From assembly GCA_038040385.1 (NCBI GenBank), contig JBBPII010000019.1:51420-115419 (forward strand): 64,000 nt of DNA, in the 5' to 3' direction. Positions within the stretch are counted from its first letter, which is position 1. The number at the start of each line of letters is the position of its first letter. The translations under genes and the position numbers were made by a program. Shown here piece by piece: positions 41,468 through 50,817 of this stretch. The notes under the pieces are model-generated. The model was not told where the DNA came from, searched no databases, and saw only the letters and a list, made by a program, of their open reading frames with translations. Source of the DNA: Gilichinskyi gelida. Its GTDB lineage: Bacteria > Acidobacteriota > Thermoanaerobaculia > Gp7-AA8.

Positions 41468-42550
41468 CTAGCTTACGACTTCCTGAAAGGCTTCGACGAA
41501 CCGCGCCATCTCCTCCGGCGTCCCGATCGTCACGCGCAGGTGTCGCGGCATGGCGGGAAAAACGCGCCCGACGTGCACGCGCCGCTCGCGCATGGCGCCG
41601 ATGACCGCGCGCGCCTCGCGGCGGAGATCGATCATCACGAAGTTCGTTTCCGACGGAATGGTCTTGTAACCGAGGCCATCGAGCCGCGCGACGAGGTCGT
41701 GCTTCGTCGCCGAATTCTTCCTCCGCCCCTCGGCGACGTACGCGTTGTCAGCGAGGCTGGCGCGCGCGGCGACCAGCGCCATCACGTTCATCGAGTCCCA
41801 CGCCTTCTGCTCGTCGAGCTTGCGGATGACTTCCGGCTGCGCGACCGCATACCCGGCGCGCAGGCCGGCCATGCCGTAGATCTTGGAGAAGGTCCGCGCC
41901 ACGATCAGATTCGGCCGCGTCTTCACCATTGGGACCACGCTCTCGTAGCTCGGATTCGCGGCGTAGTGGTGATACGCCTCGTCGACCAGGATCATCGTCG
42001 ACGGAGCCGCCGACTCGATGAGCGATCGCATCGTCGCCGCCGGCGTGATGCTCCCGGTGGGATTGTTGGGATTGCAGACGTAGATGACGCCTGCTCCGGC
42101 GACGGCGGCCATCTTCGCCGTGTCATGCGCGTAGCTGCCGTCGAGTGGGACGGTGACGGCCTCCGCGCCGCCCGCCCGCGCGTAACGGGCGATGGCTTCG
42201 AAGGTCGGCGAAGCCATGACCAGCTTCCGCGACGACGAGGTGAAGGCCGCGGCAACGAGCTTGAGGATCTCGCTCGAGCCGTTGCCGAGGATCACTCCGT
42301 CGGTCGAGACGCCGTGCAGCTTGGCGACGTCGGCGGCGAGGAGGTCGGCCTCCTCGTCCGGATAGCGGGCCACGAGGCCGAAGGCGTCGCGCAACGCGGC
42401 GATCGCGGCCGGCGACGGTCCGTACGGATTCTCATTCGCGCTCAGGCGGACGATGCCGCTGGGGCGAGCGGCCAGCACGAGGCGCGGCAAAGCCGCAGCC
42501 GCCGCGCCGGTGCCGAGGAGTTGGGCGAACGCGCGCCGGGAGAGGGGCAT
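41468..42550 (-). CDS. HisC-like PLP aminotransferase with a twin-arginine-type signal
   Basis: 360 residues. The fold-I aminotransferase motifs are clear: SANENPYGPSP, GNGSSEILKL, CNPNNPTG, VDEAYHHY, and the PLP lysine in TFSKIYGMAGLRAGY. They match the histidinol-phosphate aminotransferase family. The N-terminus LSRRAFAQLLGTGAAAAALP looks like a Tat signal, so the enzyme may be exported folded to the periplasm. It has no his genes nearby, so histidine biosynthesis is unlikely. Confidence 0.82.
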   Translation of the reverse strand: MPLSRRAFAQLLGTGAAAAALPRLVLAARPSGIVRLSANENPYGPSPAAIAALRDAFGLVARYPDEEADLLAADVAKLHGVSTDGVILGNGSSEILKLVAAAFTSSSRKLVMASPTFEAIARYARAGGAEAVTVPLDGSYAHDTAKMAAVAGAGVIYVCNPNNPTGSITPAATMRSLIESAAPSTMILVDEAYHHYAANPSYESVVPMVKTRPNLIVARTFSKIYGMAGLRAGYAVAQPEVIRKLDEQKAWDSMNVMALVAARASLADNAYVAEGRRKNSATKHDLVARLDGLGYKTIPSETNFVMIDLRREARAVIGAMRERRVHVGRVFPAMPRHLRVTIGTPEEMARFVEAFQEVVS

Positions 42551-42578
42551 GGGGACCTCCTGTGCGCGAGGAGGATAA

Positions 42579-42683
42579 CCCTCATCCGCCGCTACGCGGC
42601 ACCTTCTCCCGCAAGCGGGAGAAGGACAACTTGGCCCCTCTCCCGCTTGCGGGAGAGGGTGGCGCGAAGCGCCGGGTGAGGGC
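42579..42683. repeat. Palindromic repeat, family B (copy 3)
   Basis: CCCTCATCCGCCGCTACGCG, CCTTCTCCCGCAAGCGGGAGAAGG, then CCCCTCTCCCGCTTGCGGGA and GCGCCGGGTGAGGG. It lies between rpsT and the aminotransferase. Confidence 0.92.
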
Positions 42684-42685
42684 CC

Positions 42686-42934
42686 CTACTTCGGGGCGCG
42701 CTTGGCGGCCGCGCTGAGGCGCGACTTGTATCGGTCGGCGGTGTTGCCCTTGATGATGCCGCGCTTGGCGGCCTTGTCGATCTCGGAGAAACCGGTCGAC
42801 AACGACTTCGCGTCGGTGACCGACGCGCGCGCCCTCTTCAGCGCCGAACGGAGGCGCGTCTTTCCGGCGCGGTTGCGCTGTGCTGCTTTCTCGGCCTGCC
42901 GCTGCTGCTTCTCGGCCGAACGGGTATTGGCCAT
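42686..42934 (-). CDS. rpsT: 30S ribosomal protein S20
   Basis: 82 residues: MANTRSAEKQQRQAEKAAQR at the start and GIIKGNTADRYKSRLSAAAKRA at the end, matching bS20. It is a lone ribosomal protein gene, placed just after cpoB on the same strand, nine bases away. It may be read through from the tol operon. Confidence 0.94.
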   Translation of the reverse strand: MANTRSAEKQQRQAEKAAQRNRAGKTRLRSALKRARASVTDAKSLSTGFSEIDKAAKRGIIKGNTADRYKSRLSAAAKRAPK

Positions 42935-42942
42935 GAACTCTC

Positions 42943-43764
42943 CTATCTCTCGACCCCGAGTCCCTTCAACCGCTGCCGCGCCACCGCCGCTTCGGGTGAA
43001 GCCGGATGTTCGTGCACCACGTACTGCAACTGCACGATCCCCTGCGATCTCTCGCCGAGCGCGATGTACGCGTATCCCTTCTTCAGCAGCGATCCGGCAA
43101 CCTTGTCGGACTTGGGGAACTTGGTAACGACGCTGTCAAACTGCGCGATCGCCTCGCGATATTTCTTCTGAGAATAAAGACTTTCGCCGATCCAGTAGGC
43201 CGCGTTGTCCGCCAGATCCGAATTCGCGTTGCGCGCCACGAACTCCCGGAAGCCGGCGATGGCCAGATCGTAATTGCCCCGCTGGTAGTCGCGGTAGGCC
43301 GCCTGGTACACCTGAACGGGATCCTCGCCGGGCGCGGGGACGGGGACCGGGGCGGGGGGAGGGGCGACGTTGACTTCGGCCATCGGCATCGTGGGTTGGG
43401 CGGCTGCGGCGGTGGCCGCGCGCGCGGCTTTCAACTCCTCGACGTCGTGCTGGATCTGCGTGACCTGCTGGGCGATCTTGTCGACGCGGTAGTTCGTCTG
43501 CTCGATCCCCCCCTGGGTGTTGTTCATCTTCTCGTCGATCTCATTGACCTTCGCCACCAGCGCGGCGTTCGACTTGAGCAGGGTCTGGGTCTGTTCGGCG
43601 ATGCGCTGGTTGACGCCCTGCACTTCCTCTTTGCCCGCCGAGGTGCGCTTCATCAGCGCCACCTGCTCCTGCAGATCGGCGATCTGCGACTGCAGCTTCT
43701 CCATGTCGGTCGAGGTGACACAGGCCGCCGTCAGGAGCGCGAAAAGAGGGAAGAGTTTCTTCAT
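42943..43764 (-). CDS. cpoB: CpoB/YbgF-like Tol-associated TPR protein
   Basis: 273 residues. A lipoprotein-like signal (LFALLTAAC) is followed by a coiled coil (LQSQIADLQEQVALMKR..VDKIAQQVTQIQHDVEELK), a Pro-rich linker and TPRs (YQAAYRDYQRGNYDLAIAGFREFVAR, AAYWIGESLYSQKKYREAIAQF). CpoB coordinates peptidoglycan synthesis with outer-membrane constriction. The start overlaps pal (ATGA). Confidence 0.88.
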   Translation of the reverse strand: MKKLFPLFALLTAACVTSTDMEKLQSQIADLQEQVALMKRTSAGKEEVQGVNQRIAEQTQTLLKSNAALVAKVNEIDEKMNNTQGGIEQTNYRVDKIAQQVTQIQHDVEELKAARAATAAAAQPTMPMAEVNVAPPPAPVPVPAPGEDPVQVYQAAYRDYQRGNYDLAIAGFREFVARNANSDLADNAAYWIGESLYSQKKYREAIAQFDSVVTKFPKSDKVAGSLLKKGYAYIALGERSQGIVQLQYVVHEHPASPEAAVARQRLKGLGVER

Positions 43765-44363
43765 TTTCCGACCAGAACGAGATGCGCGCGGCGGTTCTTG
43801 GCCCACGCCGCGTCGTCGTGCCCGTTGTCGAACGGACGCTCTTCGCCGTAGCTCACGGTGCGGATGCGGCCCGAGTCGACGCCGAGGGTGGCCAGGTACT
43901 CCTTCACAATGTTCGCGCGCCGGTCGCCGAGGGCCAGGTTGTACTGCTCGGTGCCGCGCTCGTCGCAGTGGCCTTCGACCAGGAGGTTGTACTGCGGGTT
44001 CCTCTTCAGCCAATCGGCCGACGCGCTGAGCGCCGCCTGCGCGTCGGACGACAGCGTCGACTCGTTGTAGTCGAAGAAGGCGTCCTGGATGTAGCCGCGC
44101 GACTGCGCGACGCGGTTGAGCTCTTCGATGTCGGTGGGGAGCTGCGACGAGGTGATGGGCGGCTGGGTATCGGTCTGCACGAAGTCGGTGTTGGTCGCCA
44201 CCGGCGCCGGCTGCGTGGTGGTCATGGTCGGGATGCTGGCGGTGTTCGTGGTCTCCGTGACCGTCGGCGTGACCACCGGCTTCTTCTTCGGCCGGCAGGC
44301 AGGCGCCAGAACGGCCGCGATGAGGACGAGCCCGCAGACGAATGCTTTCAATGCTTTACTCAT
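43761..44363 (-). CDS. pal: Peptidoglycan-associated lipoprotein Pal
   Basis: 200 residues. A lipid-anchored N-terminus (VLIAAVLAPAC, C23) and a Thr/Pro-rich linker lead into the OmpA-C domain (AFFDYNESTLSSDAQAALSASADWL, VEGHCDERGTEQYNLALGDRRAN, TVSYGEERPF). It binds peptidoglycan and TolB. An A-type repeat (44401-44468) separates it from tolB. Confidence 0.94.
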   Translation of the reverse strand: MSKALKAFVCGLVLIAAVLAPACRPKKKPVVTPTVTETTNTASIPTMTTTQPAPVATNTDFVQTDTQPPITSSQLPTDIEELNRVAQSRGYIQDAFFDYNESTLSSDAQAALSASADWLKRNPQYNLLVEGHCDERGTEQYNLALGDRRANIVKEYLATLGVDSGRIRTVSYGEERPFDNGHDDAAWAKNRRAHLVLVGK

Positions 44364-44400
44364 TTTTTCCCCTTAGTTCGTTTTGGATGATATCAGGTCG

Positions 44401-44468
44401 TTCGCCGTTGACTGTTGGCCGTTGACCGATGACCGATCTCGGCCAACGGTCAACGGCCAACGGCGAAC
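44401..44468. repeat. Palindromic repeat, family A (copy 4), between tolB and pal
   Basis: TTCGCCGTTGACTGTTGGCC, a GATGACCGATCTC centre, and GGCCAACGGTCAACGGCCAA with CGGCGAA. It is a full palindrome inside the tol operon. Confidence 0.92.
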
Positions 44469-45734
44469 TCATTCGGATTTCTTCGACCAATCGGGATCCT
44501 TGTTTTCTCTATCGAAGGTGAGCTGCATCAGATCGGTGCCCTCGACGCGCATGCGGTAGATCTGCCACTCGCCGGTGCGGTTCGACTGGAAGGCGATCCA
44601 TTTTCCGTCCGGCGACCACGTTGGCTGCTCGTTCGAGCCTTCGCCGGCAATGATGCGGCTCTGTTTCGTCGACACGTTGGCGATGCGGATCTGGAAGCGC
44701 CCGTTGACCCGCGAGGTGTAGGCGATCTGCTCGCCGTCCGGCGACCAGGTGGCGTCGTCGTTCCAGCCGCCCTCGTCGAACGAAACGCGGTCGACGTTCG
44801 AGCCCTCCGCATCCATGACGTAGATCTGCGGCGCGCCGCTGCGGCCGGAGGTGAACGAGATCTGCCGCCCGTTCGGGCTCCACTCCGGGGTGGACTCGAT
44901 CGACGACGACGACGTCAGCCGGCGCAGGCTCGTTCCGTCGCTCTTGATGAGATAGATGTCGGGGTTGCCGGCGATCGATCCGACGAAGGCGATGTCGTTG
45001 CCGGCCGGCGAGAAGGTGGCCGAGGTGTTGAGATTGAGGCCGGTGGGGACGTGAATGCGCGCCCCGCCGCGGCGATGGATGATGAACATGTCGCTGGTGC
45101 CGCGGGCGAACGAGGTGTAGACCAGACGCTCGTTGTCCGCCGACCAGCTCGGGAGAATCGACAGCGCGTTGTGGCGCGTGATCTGCCGTTGGTTCGCGCC
45201 GTCCCAGTCCATCAGCCAGATCTCCCAATGCCCGGTGCGGTTGGAGGCGAACGCGACCTGCGATTCGAAGATGCCCGGCTTGCCGGCGAACTGCCGCTGC
45301 AAATCGTTGGCGATGATGTGCGCCATCCTGGTGAGCGATTCCTTGACTCCTCGGTACTGCTTACCGAATTGCTCCTGCCCGGTGGTGTCGATGGCCCGCA
45401 CGACGACGACATAGCTCTCGGCGCCGTCGCGCACTTCGGTGGTGATCTGCAGCCGCAGCACGAGCTGCGCGTTGGCCGACTTCGCCAGGTCGGCGGTGGC
45501 CGGGATGCCGGGCGGGATGGGGGCGATCGCGAAGACGCCGGAGTAGGCGAGGTCGCGCGTCAGCGGGGCGAAGAAGGGGGTGTTGACCGCCTCCAGCGGC
45601 AGCGACGTCTCCGGGCGCGGCACGGCGATGCGGATCACCTGGGCCGCCTTGCTGGCGTCGATCTGGGTCCGAATGTCGGTCTGCGCCAGGAGCGGCGCGG
45701 CCAAAAGCGTCAGGAAGATGATCGTTCGTTTCAT
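44469..45734 (-). CDS. tolB: Tol-Pal system protein TolB
   Basis: 421 residues. Signal peptide (IIFLTLLAAPLLAQ), then a TolB N-terminal domain and six-bladed propeller repeats with WSPDG motifs (SPTW.., PEWSPNGRQISFTSGRSG, ATWSPDGEQIAY, PTWSPDGKWIAFQSNRTG). It links TolA and Pal in the periplasm. ATG 45734 overlaps the tolA stop. Confidence 0.94.
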   Translation of the reverse strand: MKRTIIFLTLLAAPLLAQTDIRTQIDASKAAQVIRIAVPRPETSLPLEAVNTPFFAPLTRDLAYSGVFAIAPIPPGIPATADLAKSANAQLVLRLQITTEVRDGAESYVVVVRAIDTTGQEQFGKQYRGVKESLTRMAHIIANDLQRQFAGKPGIFESQVAFASNRTGHWEIWLMDWDGANQRQITRHNALSILPSWSADNERLVYTSFARGTSDMFIIHRRGGARIHVPTGLNLNTSATFSPAGNDIAFVGSIAGNPDIYLIKSDGTSLRRLTSSSSIESTPEWSPNGRQISFTSGRSGAPQIYVMDAEGSNVDRVSFDEGGWNDDATWSPDGEQIAYTSRVNGRFQIRIANVSTKQSRIIAGEGSNEQPTWSPDGKWIAFQSNRTGEWQIYRMRVEGTDLMQLTFDRENKDPDWSKKSE

Positions 45735-46420
45735 TTGAATGTGAGGTGGACGCCGAGGTAGGTGCCGCTGTAGCCGAACGGTAGCGGCGGGAGCGGTGAC
45801 GACTCGAGAATGGCGCGCAACGCGGCGCGGTCGAACGTGCCGTTGCCGCTCTCGCTCTCGCTGCGCGCGTCGCGTACGGTGCCGTCGCGCTCGATGACGA
45901 AGTAGACGGTGGTGGCGATGCCCGGCGCCGCCTGCGGGCGGTACCAATGCTGCCCGATGAGGGTGCGCATGCGTTCGATGTAGATCGTGTACGGGAAATC
46001 GCCTTCCACGACTGCGCCGGTGCCGCCGACGGGAATCTCTGGTGCTGGGGTTGCGGGGTCTCGCGGTCTCGCGGTCTCGGGGTGTTCGGTGCCTTTCTTC
46101 GGCGACTTGCCGAAGGGGGAGAGGGGGACGGTTTTCGCCGGCGGCGTCGCGACCGGTTTTGGCGCCGGCACTATCGGCTGAGGCGTGGGCTGCGGTGGCG
46201 CGGCGGGTGTGGGAGCGGGTGGTGCGGCCACCGGCGCCGGCATCTTCGCGAACTTGATTTCGATCACTGGCACGTTCTGCTGCACGGGCGTGCGCAGTGC
46301 GGCGTAGACCGCCGCGGCGGTGATGGCGCCATGAACGATGACGGAGAAGGCGATCCCTGCGCCGGCGCCTCGATCGAGCGCCTTGCGCTGGGCCAGCACC
46401 TCACCGATTGCGTCGTCCAT
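45731..46420 (-). CDS. tolA: TolA/TonB-like energy-transducing protein, short, with repeat insertion
   Basis: 229 residues. One N-terminal helix (GIAFSVIVHGAITAAAVYAAL), a long Pro/Ala-rich spacer and a TonB_C-type domain (YIERMRTLIGQHWYRPQAAPGIATTVYFVIERDGTVRDARSES). It lacks the long helical coil of enterobacterial TolA. A tract near residue 115 (ETARPRDPATPAP) is encoded by a repeat unit. The start overlaps the tolR 3' end by 20 bases. Position in the operon supports TolA function. Confidence 0.85.
   Translation of the reverse strand: MDDAIGEVLAQRKALDRGAGAGIAFSVIVHGAITAAAVYAALRTPVQQNVPVIEIKFAKMPAPVAAPPAPTPAAPPQPTPQPIVPAPKPVATPPAKTVPLSPFGKSPKKGTEHPETARPRDPATPAPEIPVGGTGAVVEGDFPYTIYIERMRTLIGQHWYRPQAAPGIATTVYFVIERDGTVRDARSESESGNGTFDRAALRAILESSPLPPLPFGYSGTYLGVHLTFK
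46053..46084. repeat. Family F repeat inside tolA
   Basis: GCGGGGTCTCGCGGTCTCGC and GGTCTCGGGG: three tandem GGTCTCGC-type units. The same unit makes the palindrome at 61297-61360. Confidence 0.75.
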
Positions 46421-46835
46421 CGATCTCCTTCGGCTGCGTCACCATGCCCAACTGTTCCACTCCCGCCCGGTTCATCACATCGAGCACTGCAACGACCCGG
46501 CCGTAAGGGACGTCTTTGTCCGCCTCGAGCAGCGCGCGCTTGACCCGCCGCGCCCGAAGCATCGGCCCGAGGGTGGTCTCCAGACTGGTCGAGCCGGCGG
46601 CGATCCCGTCGAGATACACAGCGCCGGCGGCCGTGACCTGGATCTTCGAAGGGTTGTTCGACGCCAGCTCGAAACTCTTCCCCTCCGCCGACGGCAGGGC
46701 GACCGTCAGCCCCTGCGTCAGCATCGGCGCAGTGACCATGAAGATGATCAGGAGCACGAGCATGACGTCGACCAGCGGGGTGACGTTGATCTCCGCCATG
46801 TCGGGAAGGTCATCGCTTTCGTATCTGAATTGCAT
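46401..46835 (-). CDS. tolR: TolR/ExbD biopolymer transport protein
   Basis: 144 residues. A single TM helix carries the functional Asp (EINVTPLVDVMLVLLIIFMVTAPML). The periplasmic part ends VLDVMNRAGVEQLGMVTQP, typical of TolR/ExbD. It forms the proton channel with TolQ. A 106-base gap to tolQ contains a family A repeat. Confidence 0.93.
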   Translation of the reverse strand: MQFRYESDDLPDMAEINVTPLVDVMLVLLIIFMVTAPMLTQGLTVALPSAEGKSFELASNNPSKIQVTAAGAVYLDGIAAGSTSLETTLGPMLRARRVKRALLEADKDVPYGRVVAVLDVMNRAGVEQLGMVTQPKEIDGRRNR

Positions 46836-46872
46836 CTGTCGTTAGACGTCTTTTTGCGCTGCGAAGTAACTG

Positions 46873-46940
46873 GTTCGCCGTTGGCTGTTGGCCGTTGGCC
46901 GAAGTGAGAGACGGCGAACGGTCAACCGCCAACGGCGAAC
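46873..46940. repeat. Palindromic repeat, family A (copy 5), between tolQ and tolR
   Basis: GTTCGCCGTTGGCTGTTGGC, a GAAGTGAGAG centre, then ACGGCGAACGGTCAACCGCC and AACGGCGAAC. It lies directly after the tolQ stop. Confidence 0.92.
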
Positions 46941-46941
46941 T

Positions 46942-47598
46942 TCACATGAAGTTCCTCTCCGTCAGATTCAAGAACTCCAGCGTGAAATCCTCCATCTCCC
47001 CCCGCGCCTGTCGCAGGCGGTTGACGAAGTGGTTGTAGGCGAGGAGGGCGGGGATGGCGGCGAAGAGGCCGGCAGCAGTGTTGATCAGGGCTTCGCTGAG
47101 GCCGGGAGCGACCGCGGTGATCGACGTGGTCCCCATCGTGCCGATGGTGGCGAAAGCCTCCATGATTCCCCACACCGTCCCGAACAGCCCGATGAACGGC
47201 GTGGCGGCCGCGGTGGTGGCCAGAAAGGGGACGTAGCGGCTCAGCCGCGCGGCCTCGATGCGCGAGGCGCGCAGCAGCGAGCGCTCCACGCTGTCGAGCG
47301 AGCGGATGGTCTGAGGGTTCTGCGCGTGGGCGACCTGCGCCTCGATCTCCGCGTAGCCGGCCTTGAAGAGACCGACCATCGAGGAGTGCGCGGCGTGCGC
47401 CGTCGCCGCCTGCACGTCAGCGAGGCGTTTGGCGCGTCGAAAGGAGGCGATGAAGCGTCTCGAGGCAGCGGCCGAGCGGCGAAAACGCCGTCCGACGACG
47501 AACATCGTGGCCCACGATGCGATCGAGAAGAGCAGCAGGATGCCGAGGACGGCCTTTCCCACCAACCCTGTGTGAAGAAACGCCGACCAAAGTTGCAC
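46942..47598 (-). CDS. tolQ: TolQ/ExbB proton channel protein
   Basis: 218 residues. Three TM segments (LVGKAVLGILLLFSIASWATMFVV, FLATTAAATPFIGLFGTVWGIMEAF, LINTAAGLFAAIPALLAYNHF), with the conserved Thr-Pro in the second. It starts the minus-strand operon tolQ-R-A-B-pal-cpoB(-rpsT). GTG start at 47598 lies 22 bases after the upstream gene. Confidence 0.94.
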   Translation of the reverse strand: MQLWSAFLHTGLVGKAVLGILLLFSIASWATMFVVGRRFRRSAAASRRFIASFRRAKRLADVQAATAHAAHSSMVGLFKAGYAEIEAQVAHAQNPQTIRSLDSVERSLLRASRIEAARLSRYVPFLATTAAATPFIGLFGTVWGIMEAFATIGTMGTTSITAVAPGLSEALINTAAGLFAAIPALLAYNHFVNRLRQARGEMEDFTLEFLNLTERNFM

Positions 47599-47619
47599 CC
47601 CGGGTATATAGCAGAGGGG

Positions 47620-48003
47620 TCATGCCGCGGCAACGCTCCGCATCGGGACCAGCGCCTCTGTTTCGAGATAGAAACCGAGATCGTCCGCGTTGAGCGCGTA
47701 GAGAATCCTGTTCCCGCCGCGGCCGCTGGCGCTCAGGTAGCCCCGCTCCTTGTCCTGCACGTAGACGACGTCGCCCGTGAACTTCTCGGACAGATTCGCG
47801 AGGATATCGAGGAAGTCGGCAGGCGTCGCGGTGCGATCGATGATTACCCGCTCCAGGTCCTGCTTGAAATCGCGGATCGCGCCGTCCAGCGCGTAGCGCA
47901 GAATCTTGAGCGAGGCGGCGAAGACGATCCGGCTCGGTGTGTCCGGGCGGGCGTCCCAGGTTGTGCGGTCGATGGAATTGACTAGTGTGATCCGGCGGTC
48001 CAT
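47620..48003 (-). CDS. Hypothetical protein
   Basis: 127 residues with no recognised family. Features: TPSRIVFAASLKILRYALDGAIRDFKQDLERVII, ADFLDILANLSEKFTGDVVYVQDKERGYLSASGRGGNRILYALNADDLGFYLETEALVP. It is soluble and mixed alpha/beta. It lies just upstream of tolQ on the same strand and downstream of a small membrane peptide, so it may be part of the Tol transcript. Confidence 0.55.
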   Translation of the reverse strand: MDRRITLVNSIDRTTWDARPDTPSRIVFAASLKILRYALDGAIRDFKQDLERVIIDRTATPADFLDILANLSEKFTGDVVYVQDKERGYLSASGRGGNRILYALNADDLGFYLETEALVPMRSVAAA

Positions 48004-48014
48004 GGCGGCTCCCT

Positions 48015-48146
48015 TCAGTGCAGAAGCGCGATGGCGACGGAGACGGCGAGCGATCCCGACCAGAGCATCGAGAGCACGCGCCAACTGTGGCGGCCGCCGC
48101 GGAGATCGAGGGTGGTGTGAGAGACGAACTGGCGAATCTGTGTCAT
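48015..48146 (-). CDS. Small single-helix membrane peptide (43 residues)
   Basis: ATG at 48146 with AAGGAG seven bases upstream. The product starts MTQIRQFVSHTTLDLRGGRH and ends with WSGSLAVSVAIALLH, one TM helix. The stop is 12 bases before the next start. It has no known family. The good ribosome site and clean junction support it. Confidence 0.5.
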   Translation of the reverse strand: MTQIRQFVSHTTLDLRGGRHSWRVLSMLWSGSLAVSVAIALLH

Positions 48147-48279
48147 GTTTGGGCTCCTTATCGACGGACGCCTATAGTCCAAGGTTGATACCACTTAGTG
48201 TGCTCTTTAGAATCAATAAGTTAGCGCGGAGATCGCCGTCCTTGAGTTTCGCATTCAAACAACCGTATGATTTCCGAAC

Positions 48280-49641
<1,362 letters not shown>

Positions 49642-49642
49642 G

Positions 49643-50263
49643 TCACCGGATGTCGCGCGACGGCGCCCTTTCCGTGGGGCGCTGGCTATCGAAGACGTAG
49701 ACGTCCGTTCCCACCTTCGCCGCGTCGTAGACCTTGGCCATCATCTTGTCGGGAAGACGGATGCAGCCGTGCGATACGCGTTGGCCAATCGACTTCGGAT
49801 CGTCGGTGCCGTGGATGAGAATCCCTTCGCCGAGGTCGAGGGCGTATTTGCCGAGCTTTCCCTTGACGTTGCGAACGGGGGAGTTGGGCGACGGAACCTT
49901 CTCGCCGGCTTCGAGGAAGGCCCAGTCAGGCTTGCGCCAGATCGGATCCTTGATCTTGCCGAGAACCTTGAGGTGACCGCGCGGGGTGTGAAAGAGCCAG
50001 ATGTCGTTTCCGTAGACAAACTCTTTGCCGCTGCCGGTCGCCGTCCCCGACTTCGCGATGAGCTTGCCGTCGCGGAAGAGGTAGGCGCGGTTGGTGGAGA
50101 CGTCGATGGTGATGACGACGCCGATTCGCGGCGCCTCGTCAGGCAGCCCCGCGGCCGAGTCGTTGCATTCTCCGAATTGCCACCAGTGGCACTCCGCGCG
50201 CGCTTCCGGTACCGCCAGGGTGACGCTCGCCGCCAGGGCGAGCGCAGTCAAGATCGATTTCAA
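49643..50263 (-). CDS. L,D-transpeptidase (YkuD domain)
   Basis: 206 residues. Signal peptide (ILTALALAASVTLAVPEARA), then the YkuD domain with ITIDVSTNRAYLFRDGKL, GTATGSGKEF, and the active site IHGTDDPKSIGQRVSHGCIRL (catalytic Cys, HxxG-type). It cross-links peptidoglycan or attaches lipoproteins. TTG 50263 with GGAGG seven bases upstream is preferred, because the frame further upstream runs antisense through a tRNA. Confidence 0.9.
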   Translation of the reverse strand: MKSILTALALAASVTLAVPEARAECHWWQFGECNDSAAGLPDEAPRIGVVITIDVSTNRAYLFRDGKLIAKSGTATGSGKEFVYGNDIWLFHTPRGHLKVLGKIKDPIWRKPDWAFLEAGEKVPSPNSPVRNVKGKLGKYALDLGEGILIHGTDDPKSIGQRVSHGCIRLPDKMMAKVYDAAKVGTDVYVFDSQRPTERAPSRDIR

Positions 50264-50346
50264 GGACCGCCTCCCGTTCGAATTCACGCTAAATAACTTT
50301 GCGAATTCGAAGCCAGGAACGGCGGTTCTGCTAACCTCAACCGCGT

Positions 50347-50423
50347 GGCCCCGTAGCTCAGCAGGATAGAGCAGCGGTTTCCTAAACCGCGTGTCGGAGG
50401 TTCGAGCCCTCTCGGGGCCACCA
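50347..50423 (+). tRNA. tRNA-Arg (anticodon CCT)
   Basis: Acceptor GGCCCCG/CGGGGCC, D stem GCTC/GAGC, anticodon stem GCGGT/ACCGC with loop TTCCTAA (anticodon CCT), T arm AGAGG-type GGAGG TTCGAGC CCTCT, discriminator A and encoded CCA. It reads AGG. Confidence 0.97.
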
Positions 50424-50430
50424 CTTACGT

Positions 50431-50508
50431 TTATCCTGCGCCGCGAAGACGGCGCAGGATCTGGCGCCACCTGCGTAGGCACAGATCCTGACGCTCCGTG
50501 TCAGGATA
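50431..50508. repeat. Family E repeat downstream of tRNA-Arg
   Basis: TATCCTGCGCCGCGAAGACG then GCGCAGGATCTGGCGCC, and CAGATCCTGACGC / GTGTCAGGATA. It consists of two nested hairpins and may end the tRNA transcript. Confidence 0.8.
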
Positions 50509-50530
50509 AAGTCGAGCGCAAGCGGGTCGT

Positions 50531-50817
50531 ATGAAAGCGCGAAAAAAAATCCGACATTCAAGGATGAAGACGCGGAACGCCAGTTCTGGTCCAAAGAAGA
50601 TTCGACCAACTATCTCGACTGGTCGAAGGCGGAACGCGTCACGTTGCCGAACCTCCGTCCATCGCTTCGCACCATCTCGCTGCGATTGCCCGAGGCGATG
50701 ATCGCGGAACTGAAGGTGCTCGCAAACAAACGCCATGTGCCGTATCAGTCCCTTCTCAAGGTTTTCCTTGCTGAGCGCATCAGGGAGGAACTGATGGGCG
50801 GCAAACCGGCCGACTAG
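50531..50817 (+). pseudogene. CopG/BrnA-type antitoxin with frameshift in an A8 tract
   Basis: From ATG 50531 the frame runs ATG AAA GCG CGA AAA AAA ATC and departs from the family. One base back from the A8 run (50542-50549) the other frame reads NPTFKDEDAERQFWSKEDST, then DYLDWSKAERV-like NYLDWSKAERVTLPNLRPS, SLRTISLRLPEAMIAELKVLA and YQSLLKVFLAERIREELM to TAG 50815. That is the common ribbon-helix-helix CopG antitoxin layout. The product would be about 95 residues if the reading slips -1. Its toxin is not visible here. Confidence 0.7.

Noticed and set aside
42579..42683. Rho-independent terminator after rpsT
   Set aside because: The hairpins are strong but no T-tract follows. The sequence is a family B repeat found in other contexts, including inside a gene.
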